Source of the DNA: Micromonospora yangpuensis
GTDB lineage: Bacteria > Actinomycetota > Actinomycetes > Mycobacteriales > Micromonosporaceae
Direction of reading: 5' to 3'
DNA length: 64,000 bases
Assembly (NCBI RefSeq): GCF_900091615.1
Contig: NZ_FMIA01000002.1
Location: 1,488,001 to 1,552,000 of the forward strand
Shown here: piece by piece, positions 58,475-64,000 of the stretch
Layout: each line of letters starts with the position of its first letter
Position numbering within the stretch: position 1 is the first letter of the stretch
Notes under the pieces: model-generated
Database searches by the model: none
What the model saw: the letters and a program-made list of their open reading frames with translations, nothing else
Told to the model about the DNA's origin: nothing
Program-made: the position numbers and the translations under genes

Positions 58475-59908
58475 ATGCAGCCGGACGTTCCGTACAGGTT
58501 CACCGAGGCGGTGGGGGAGTGTCCGGTCGGCCGGGCCTGGTCCGCAGTGGACCAGCAGGGGCAACCGGTGACCGTGGTGGTGCTGGAGGGTCCGGCGGCG
58601 GCCGACCAGGGCTGGCGGGAGGCGTTCGCGAACGCGGCGACCACCCTCGGCCACACGGCCGGCGGCCACCAGTACGTTCGGGCCGACTTCTACGCGGCCC
58701 AACCCTGGGTGGCGTACCCGGCGGCGGCCGGCGCCGCGCCGCAGCGGCTCTTCCACAGCCTCGGCATGGACTACCAGCCGGCCACCCGGCCCGGCTCGAC
58801 CGTCGGACCCGGTTCGACCGTCGGACCCGGTTCGACCGTCGGACCCGGCTCGACCGTCGGACCCGGCTCGACCGTAGGGCCCGGCTCGACCGCCGTGCCG
58901 GCCCAGCCGGTCGGCAGCCCGGCCGAGCCCGTCTCCGGCGGGCCCACCCTGGTCGCCGCGCAAACCCAGCCGGTCTCCGGCGCTGCGGTCGCCCAGCAGG
59001 TCTCCGGATCACCCCAGCCCGTCTCCGGTGCCGTGCACGCCCAGCCGGTCTCCGCTGCACCGACCCCCGTCTCCGGATCACCCCAGCCGGTCTCCGGCTC
59101 GCCCGGGCCCGTGTCCGGGGCAGGTCAACCGGTCTCCGGGGCACCCCAGCCGCCGTGGGCGACGTCGCCCCAGCCGGTCTCAGGTCAGCCGGTCTCGCCG
59201 GCCGAGGCCACCGGGATCAGCTCCGCGCCGCCGGACTCGTTCAGCGCGCCGGGGCGGCGGATCGCACCGGTCCCCCCGGCCCCGCCCAGCCGTACCGGTC
59301 GGTGGATCGCCGTCGTGGCGCTGGCGGCGGTGCTCGCCGCCGCGGGCGGGGTCCTGGTCGGACGCAGCCTCGACGGTGCCGGCTCCGAGGCCCGGCCGGC
59401 CCCGTCGGCGACCGCCCCGGACGCCTTCACGGCGAACCAGCTCGCCATCAACCGGACCAAGTTCGACGGTGACCTCGCGCCGCTGGCCGAGCCGTGGCTG
59501 GCCCGGATGGGCGGCTGCGCGGTGGACACCGAGGTCGGCGGCCCCAAGCTGCCGGCGGACGAGCAACGCCACGTCTTCTGCCGGTACGGCGGGCTCTCGC
59601 TGCACTTCGGACTCTTCGAGTCGGTCGAGGCCCGGAACGCGGCGCGGGCCTACCGCCAGCAGCTGAACCTGGCCGGTGGCTCGCTGGCCCCGGGCCTGCG
59701 CGAGGCCACCCGGACCACCGGCGGGGTCACCGGCGCCGGCGGCAGCTACATCGAGTACGCCTTCAAGGGCGAGGACGAGCGGGCCATCTGTGGCCTGTGG
59801 TGGGACCGCGACGAGGGGCTCGGCGCGCTCTACCTGGAGACGCTCTGCGAGGCCGGGCTCGGGGGCAACTGGGACGCCCTGCGGGACCTGTGGCGGCGGA
59901 CCAGCTGA
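58475..59908 (+). CDS. Membrane-anchored protein with long repeat linker, function unknown
   Basis: A 477-residue protein I do not recognise. Residues 1-100 are a small domain (YRFTEAVGECPVGRAWSAVD, VTVVVLEGPAAADQGWREAF). Then a 170-residue Pro/Ser/Gly/Val linker: six GSTVGP units from an 18-bp repeat (58790-58897), then many PVSG units. One helix follows (WIAVVALAAVLAAAGGVLVG, about residue 285) and an outside C-terminal domain of 150 residues with CAVDTEVGG, HVFCRYGGLSLHFGLF and AICGLWWDRDEG. The N-terminal domain is thus cytosolic. Start: ATG 58475 with AGGAGG seven bases upstream. The glycosyltransferase cluster starts 6 nt later, so they may be co-transcribed. Confidence 0.8.
   Translation: MQPDVPYRFTEAVGECPVGRAWSAVDQQGQPVTVVVLEGPAAADQGWREAFANAATTLGHTAGGHQYVRADFYAAQPWVAYPAAAGAAPQRLFHSLGMDYQPATRPGSTVGPGSTVGPGSTVGPGSTVGPGSTVGPGSTAVPAQPVGSPAEPVSGGPTLVAAQTQPVSGAAVAQQVSGSPQPVSGAVHAQPVSAAPTPVSGSPQPVSGSPGPVSGAGQPVSGAPQPPWATSPQPVSGQPVSPAEATGISSAPPDSFSAPGRRIAPVPPAPPSRTGRWIAVVALAAVLAAAGGVLVGRSLDGAGSEARPAPSATAPDAFTANQLAINRTKFDGDLAPLAEPWLARMGGCAVDTEVGGPKLPADEQRHVFCRYGGLSLHFGLFESVEARNAARAYRQQLNLAGGSLAPGLREATRTTGGVTGAGGSYIEYAFKGEDERAICGLWWDRDEGLGALYLETLCEAGLGGNWDALRDLWRRTS
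58790..58897 (+). repeat. 18-bp in-frame tandem repeat, six copies
   Basis: CCCGGYTCGACCGTCGGA units from 58790, coding for PGSTVG repeats of the protein at 58475. Confidence 0.9.
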
Positions 59909-59914
59909 GCCACG

Positions 59915-61108
59915 ATGACGTCGACCGACCGCGCCACCCCCGCGTCGTCCGCCGAGCCTGCCGGTGCTTCCGCTTCCGCCGAGCGTGCCGGCGGGTCGCC
60001 GGCCAACAGCGGCACCCCGCTGCTGGCCGGGCGGCCGGTGGCCCTGGTGCACGAGTGGTTCAGCGCCGCCGGGGGCTCGGAGAACGTCTTCCTCGCCCTC
60101 GGTGACCTGCTGCCGCACGCCGACCGGTACGTGCTCTGGGCCGAGCCGGAGGTGCCCCGGGAGCGGCTGCGGCTGCGCGAGTCCTGGTTGGCCCGTACGC
60201 CGCTGCGGCGCAGCAAGGCGCTGGCGTTGCCGTTCCTGCCGTTCGCCTGGCATCTCGGCCGGCCCGGCGGCTACGAGGTGGTGCTCTCGTCCAGTCACGC
60301 CTTCGGGCACACGGCCCGCTTCGGCCCGCCCGAGCAGACCCGGCACCTCAGCTACGTGCACTCGCCCGCCCGGTACCTGTGGAGCCCCGACTTCGACGGA
60401 CGGGGCGCGGGCCGGCTGCTCGGCGGGCCCCGGCGGGTGCTGCGGGCGGCGGATGTCCGGTTCAGCCGGCACGTGCACGCCTACGCGGCGAACTCGGTGG
60501 AGGTGCGTGACCGGATCCGCCGGTACTGGCGGCGGGACGCGGTGGTCGTCCACCCGCCGGTCGACGTGGACTTCTTCGCCGCCGCGCCGCCGGCGCAGCG
60601 CGACCAGCCCCGGGATCACCTGCTCGGGGTGGGTCGGTGGATCCCGTACAAGAACTTCGACCTGATGATCGCGATCGCCGCCGAGGCGGGCCTGCCGCTG
60701 GTGCTCGCCGGGGGCGGCCCGGAGGAGGCCCGGTTGCGTCGGCTGGCGGCCACGGTGGACGTACCGGTGACGTTCGAGTCGCGGCCGGACCGGGCGCGGC
60801 TGCGGGAGCTGTACTGGGGTGCCCGCGCGTTGCTCTTCCCCGCCCACGAGGATTTCGGCATCATCCCGGTCGAGGCGCAGGCCTGCGGCACGCCGGTGGT
60901 CGGGCTGCGCGCCGGGGGCCTGCTGGAGACCGTGGTCGACGGCGAGACGGGTTTCCTGGTGGACTCCCGGGAGCCGGCCCGGCACGCCGCTGCGGTGCGC
61001 CGCGTCGGTGACCTCTCCGCCGACCGGGTACGCCGGCACGCCACCGCCTTCGGTGCGGACCGGTTCGCTTCCCGGATGGCCGGCTGGGTGGCCGATGCCT
61101 GCCGTTGA
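59915..61108 (+). CDS. GT4 family glycosyltransferase (WbaZ-like)
   Basis: A 397-residue retaining glycosyltransferase of the GT-B fold. A Ser/Ala-rich 35-residue start is followed by PVALVHEWFSAAGGSENVFL, the nucleotide-free N-domain loop with Gly-Gly. SYVHSPARYLWSPDFD is typical of mannosyl-type enzymes. The C-domain has GVGRWIPYKNFDLMI, and HEDFGIIPVEAQACGTPVVGL is the EX7E donor-sugar motif. It likely adds a sugar to a lipid-linked polysaccharide. ATG 59915 lies 6 nt after the previous stop with no own ribosome site. Confidence 0.92.
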   Translation: MTSTDRATPASSAEPAGASASAERAGGSPANSGTPLLAGRPVALVHEWFSAAGGSENVFLALGDLLPHADRYVLWAEPEVPRERLRLRESWLARTPLRRSKALALPFLPFAWHLGRPGGYEVVLSSSHAFGHTARFGPPEQTRHLSYVHSPARYLWSPDFDGRGAGRLLGGPRRVLRAADVRFSRHVHAYAANSVEVRDRIRRYWRRDAVVVHPPVDVDFFAAAPPAQRDQPRDHLLGVGRWIPYKNFDLMIAIAAEAGLPLVLAGGGPEEARLRRLAATVDVPVTFESRPDRARLRELYWGARALLFPAHEDFGIIPVEAQACGTPVVGLRAGGLLETVVDGETGFLVDSREPARHAAAVRRVGDLSADRVRRHATAFGADRFASRMAGWVADACR

Positions 61109-62240
61109 CACCACCGTCGTCGAGTGCAGCGGCGTCGGCGACGGCGGGATCACCCGGGTCCTCACCGAGATCGTCCGGCACTGGCCCGGCCCGCACCGGC
61201 TGCGGGTGGTGGCCGCGCCGCCGGGCTGGTCGGCCCCGGCGACCGGGCCGGGCGTCACGGTGGAGGTGCTCAGCCACCAGGGCGGCGGCCGGGCCCGGAC
61301 GATCGCGGCGGCCACGGCCGGCCTGCGCGCGGTCACCGGCCGGGCCGACGGGACGACCCGGGTGCTGTCGTTGAGCCCGTCGCTGGCGGTCCGGGGCAGC
61401 CGGCTGCCGGTCACCACCGTCCTGCACGACCTGGCGTTCCGGCTCTGGCCGCACGGCCTCTCCGCCCCGGTCCGGCAGTACCGGCGGGTCAGCTACGCCA
61501 CCGCGATCGGCCGCTCCGCCCGCCTGCTCTGCGTCAGCGCCCGTACCCGGCACGACCTCTTCGGACTGTACGGCGTGCCGGCCGACCGGACGGCCCTCTG
61601 GCAGCCCGGCAGCAGCCTCGACCCGCCCACCGGCGGGTTGCCCGCCCCGCTGGCCGCCGCCGACCGGCCGTACCTGGTGGTGGCCGGGCACGCCGCGCAC
61701 AAGGGCGTGGAGATCGCCGTCGAGGCCCTGCCCGAGCTGCCCGGGTACCTGCTCGCGGTGCTCACCGGCGGGCAGCGGTTCCCGCACCACACCGCCGCCC
61801 GGTCCGCCGCCGCCGACCGGGTGGTGCTGCTGGACCGGCTCACCGACGACGGGTACGCCGCCACCCTCGCCGGGGCCGCCGCGCTGCTCATGCCGAGCCA
61901 CTTTGAGGGGTACGGCCTGCCGGCGGTCGAGGCGCTGCGGCTCGGTACCCCGGTGGTCGTCTCCCCGGACCCGGCGCTGCACGAGGCGACCGGCGGCCGG
62001 GCGGCCCGGATGCTCACCTGGACGCCGCAGGCGCTGGTGGCGGCGGTGGCCGAGGCGACCAGCCGGCCCGTGCCCACGGTGGTGGCCGGGAGGACCGGCC
62101 CGCTCGCGCCAGCGGTGGTCGAGCCCACCGGCCGGCCCGCGCCGGTGGTCGGACCGGTCGGGCGGAGCTGGGCCGAGGCCACCGCGCACCTGGTCGAGCT
62201 GCTCGCCGACGCCGCACCGGCGACCCCGGACGGGAGGTGA
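61095..62240 (+). CDS. GT4 family glycosyltransferase
   Basis: A 381-residue GT-B enzyme. VVECSGVGDGGITRVLTEIV is the N-domain glycine loop; VTTVLHDLAFRLWPHGLS, LLCVSARTRHDL and YLVVAGHAAHKGVEIAVEAL lead to PSHFEGYGLPAVEALRLGTPVV, the EX7E motif. A Pro/Val/Gly linker (residues 325-355) near the end is not usual in the family. ATG 61095 overlaps the preceding gene by 14 nt. Donor and acceptor cannot be told. Part of the polysaccharide cluster. Confidence 0.9.
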   Translation: MPAVDTTVVECSGVGDGGITRVLTEIVRHWPGPHRLRVVAAPPGWSAPATGPGVTVEVLSHQGGGRARTIAAATAGLRAVTGRADGTTRVLSLSPSLAVRGSRLPVTTVLHDLAFRLWPHGLSAPVRQYRRVSYATAIGRSARLLCVSARTRHDLFGLYGVPADRTALWQPGSSLDPPTGGLPAPLAAADRPYLVVAGHAAHKGVEIAVEALPELPGYLLAVLTGGQRFPHHTAARSAAADRVVLLDRLTDDGYAATLAGAAALLMPSHFEGYGLPAVEALRLGTPVVVSPDPALHEATGGRAARMLTWTPQALVAAVAEATSRPVPTVVAGRTGPLAPAVVEPTGRPAPVVGPVGRSWAEATAHLVELLADAAPATPDGR

Positions 62241-62246
62241 CGGCGG

Positions 62247-63407
62247 GTGCGAATCGCCCAGGTGCATGCCGGCTTCGCCGTCGCCGGTGGCGCGGAACGG
62301 TACGTCCGTGACCTGTCCCGGACGCTCACCGAGCGGGGCCACCAGGTACGGGTGTTCAGCCGGACCCCCGACCCCCGGTGCCCGCAGGACCACCCGGTCG
62401 GCGAACGCCGCTCTGCCCGGCTGGCCCGGCGGCTGCCCCGGCTGGCCAAGGTCTGCACCCACCTGGGCGACCTGGTCGACCCGACCGGCCTCGACCCGGC
62501 CGACCTGGGTGACTTCGACCCCGACGTGGTGCACCTGCACAACTGGCAGGGGCTGGGGATCCGGCCGGTGGCCCGGCTGTCGCGAGCCTGGCCGACCTGC
62601 CACTCGGTGCACGACCACGCGGTCCTCGACCCCAACAACGCCCTCGGCAACCTCGGCCGCTCCGCCGCCCTGGACGCCCTGCTACGGCTACGGTCCCGCT
62701 GGGTGCTGCACCAGCTTCGGCACAGCACCCTGCTGTTCCCCTCGGAACGGACCCGCCGCCGGGTACTGGGCAGCGCACCCGTAGCCCGACCGGCCAACCG
62801 GCTGCTGCCGCTGGCCGTGCCGACGCCGGCCGGCCCCCGCGACTGGCCGTCGGGCCGCCGCGACACCTTCCTGTACCTCGGGGCGCTGGACCGGCACAAG
62901 GGGGTGGACCTGCTGCTGGACGCCTGGGCGGAGGTCGACGCAGAGGTGGGCGGCACACTCCTGGTCGGCGGGGACGGCCCGCTGCGTGCCGAGGTGCGCC
63001 ACGCCGCCGACCGGTCGTCCTCGGTGCGGTACCTCGGCTACCTGGACGACGCGGGCAAGCGCGCCGCGTTCCTGGCCGCCGGCTGGCTGATCTTCCCCAG
63101 TCAGGGTGCGGAGACCTTCGGCCTGGTCTGCGCGGAGGCGCTGCGGGCCGGACGGCCGGTGCTCGCCAGCGAGGTGGCCCGCCCGCCGATGGCCGGCGAC
63201 GGCTCGCTGCTGGTCTTCCGGACCCGCGCCGAGCTGGCGGCGCTGCTGCGCCGGGCCGCCCGGATGCCCGACGACGAGTACGCGACGATGGCCGCCTCGG
63301 CCGCCGCCGACGGCCGCCACCTCGACTGGGACCGGCACGTCGACGCGGTCCTGGCCGCCTACCGGTCGGCCGGCCCCCTCCCGAGACCGACGAGCCACCC
63401 GAGGTGA
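62247..63407 (+). CDS. GT4 family glycosyltransferase
   Basis: A 386-residue GT-B enzyme. VHAGFAVAGGAERYVRDLSR (N-domain glycine loop), FDPDVVHLHNWQGLG, CHSVHDHAVLDPNNALG and LYLGALDRHKGVDLLLDAW are family motifs. The donor motif is SQGAETFGLVCAEALRAGRPVL. Start: GTG 62247 with GGGAGG upstream. The stop overlaps the next gene as GTGA. The third glycosyltransferase in a row supports synthesis of an extracellular or cell-wall polysaccharide. Confidence 0.92.
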   Translation: MRIAQVHAGFAVAGGAERYVRDLSRTLTERGHQVRVFSRTPDPRCPQDHPVGERRSARLARRLPRLAKVCTHLGDLVDPTGLDPADLGDFDPDVVHLHNWQGLGIRPVARLSRAWPTCHSVHDHAVLDPNNALGNLGRSAALDALLRLRSRWVLHQLRHSTLLFPSERTRRRVLGSAPVARPANRLLPLAVPTPAGPRDWPSGRRDTFLYLGALDRHKGVDLLLDAWAEVDAEVGGTLLVGGDGPLRAEVRHAADRSSSVRYLGYLDDAGKRAAFLAAGWLIFPSQGAETFGLVCAEALRAGRPVLASEVARPPMAGDGSLLVFRTRAELAALLRRAARMPDDEYATMAASAAADGRHLDWDRHVDAVLAAYRSAGPLPRPTSHPR

Positions 63408-64000
63408 CCCGGCGCATGTCCCCCGATCCCGCCACCCCCGCCAGCGGGCCACCCGCCTCCGAGGCCGCCACCTCCGACCCCGCTGCCGGCGGGCCGCCCG
63501 CCGTCCGGCCCGCCGACGGGCCTCCTGCCGTCCCGGCGCAGGTCGGTGCGGCTGCGGTGCGGGCCGGCACGTCCGCGCGGGACCGCAGGGGCCGCGCCAC
63601 GCTCGTCGCCCTCGGGTACGTGCTGGTCGTGCTCAACGCCCCGCTGGGCCTCTGGATGATCGGCCTGGAAGGGCTGGTCGGTGCCGCCTTCGGTGGCCGG
63701 GAGTACGTGCTCAGCGTCTCCGCCACCGCCGTGGTCTGCGTGCTGTTCGCGCTCGCCTGCTGGCACGGCCGGTGGAGCCGCGCCCAGCTCCGGGCGGCCG
63801 GGGCGGTGCTGCTGGTGCTGACCGTCTGGAGCCTGATCGGTGTCGCACACCACGGGCTGGCCCAGACCCTGGTCGGGGTCCGGCTCACCCTGGTCCCGTT
63901 GCTGCTGCTGGTGGTGCTGACCGCGCTGCGGCGCGACCAGTTGGAGACCGTGCTGACCATGCTGTCCTGGCTGCTGGTGGCGAACGCGGTGGCGGCGGTC
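63404..64000 (+). CDS. Polytopic membrane protein, O-antigen ligase/polymerase-like (cut by window edge)
   Basis: 199 codons are visible and the frame is open at the edge. A 60-residue Pro/Ala-rich cytosolic start leads into hydrophobic segments: ATLVALGYVLVVLNAPLGLW, YVLSVSATAVVCVLFALACW, LRAAGAVLLVLTVWSLIGVA, then a loop LAQTLVGVRL and LVPLLLLVVLTAL. The pattern and its place after glycosyltransferases fit Wzy/O-antigen-ligase proteins, where GVRLTLVPLLL resembles the central motif region. GTG 63404 overlaps the preceding stop (GTGA); ATG 63416 is the alternative. The assignment is tentative as the large outside loop is missing. Confidence 0.65.
   Translation, partial: MTRRMSPDPATPASGPPASEAATSDPAAGGPPAVRPADGPPAVPAQVGAAAVRAGTSARDRRGRATLVALGYVLVVLNAPLGLWMIGLEGLVGAAFGGREYVLSVSATAVVCVLFALACWHGRWSRAQLRAAGAVLLVLTVWSLIGVAHHGLAQTLVGVRLTLVPLLLLVVLTALRRDQLETVLTMLSWLLVANAVAAV

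Overview
The window is very GC-rich DNA (roughly 70% or more by eye) with dense, mostly actinobacterial genes: F420-type PPOX oxidoreductase, the clpS-mec-cysO-cysM-rph-rdgB neighbourhood known from mycobacteria, GTG/TTG starts, leaderless genes, a CebR-type cellulase operator, GH12 endoglucanase with CBM2, and MurR/RpiR-controlled histidine use. The gene style best fits a filamentous actinomycete of the Micromonosporaceae (Micromonospora-like). That placement is inference from gene content. No tRNA, rRNA, CRISPR array, transposase or prophage was seen.

Layout. 1-10 kb: a lipoprotein cut by the edge, an aldo/keto reductase, a secreted M28 peptidase, an ABC exporter pair with a YqeB-like membrane protein, a divergent NarL-type two-component system, a DUF234-type AAA ATPase, and the first of two paralogous Cys/His proteins (9605). 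10-23 kb: a putative caspase-fold protein (10662), PPOX enzyme, second M28 peptidase, NAD(P)-binding protein, serine hydrolase, pentapeptide-repeat protein, a 957-residue TPR membrane protein, a membrane-anchored beta-sandwich protein, the second Cys/His paralogue (20458), aquaporin, a cysteine-free HesB-like protein and a sulfotransferase. 23-30 kb: an OmpR-type two-component operon ending in a PepSY protein, with a matching direct-repeat box at two places; then small membrane proteins, a cupin, a GH15 enzyme and another aldo/keto reductase. 30-41 kb: GH12 cellulase, FAD monooxygenase, ctaD, a lipoprotein propeller, an MFS exporter and the NAD-salvage pair pncA-pncB. 40-46.5 kb: clpS-DUF2017, mec-cysO-cysM (cysteine synthesis from a protein-bound thiocarboxylate), a metallo-beta-lactamase-fold protein, rph and rdgB. 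47-58 kb: a GT-C membrane glycosyltransferase and a complete leftward histidine-utilisation operon (regulator-hutU-M20 hydrolase-hutF-hutI-hutH). 58-64 kb: a repeat-rich membrane protein and a polysaccharide cluster (three GT4 glycosyltransferases and the start of a polytopic O-antigen-ligase-like protein) that continues past the edge.

Most unusual points: a CysO sulfur carrier with a 33-residue tail after the Gly-Gly terminus; a 50-bp perfect palindrome where two gene remnants meet; a conserved 17-bp direct-repeat box for the OmpR-type regulator; a caspase-like fold in an uncharacterised protein; an uncharacterised H-C-C-H paralogue pair; a leaderless 29-codon ORF coupled to the metallo-beta-lactamase-fold gene; three copies of a dispersed hairpin repeat; short tandem duplications that copy stop codons; and fifteen or more genes with a -10 box exactly 6-7 nt before the start codon.
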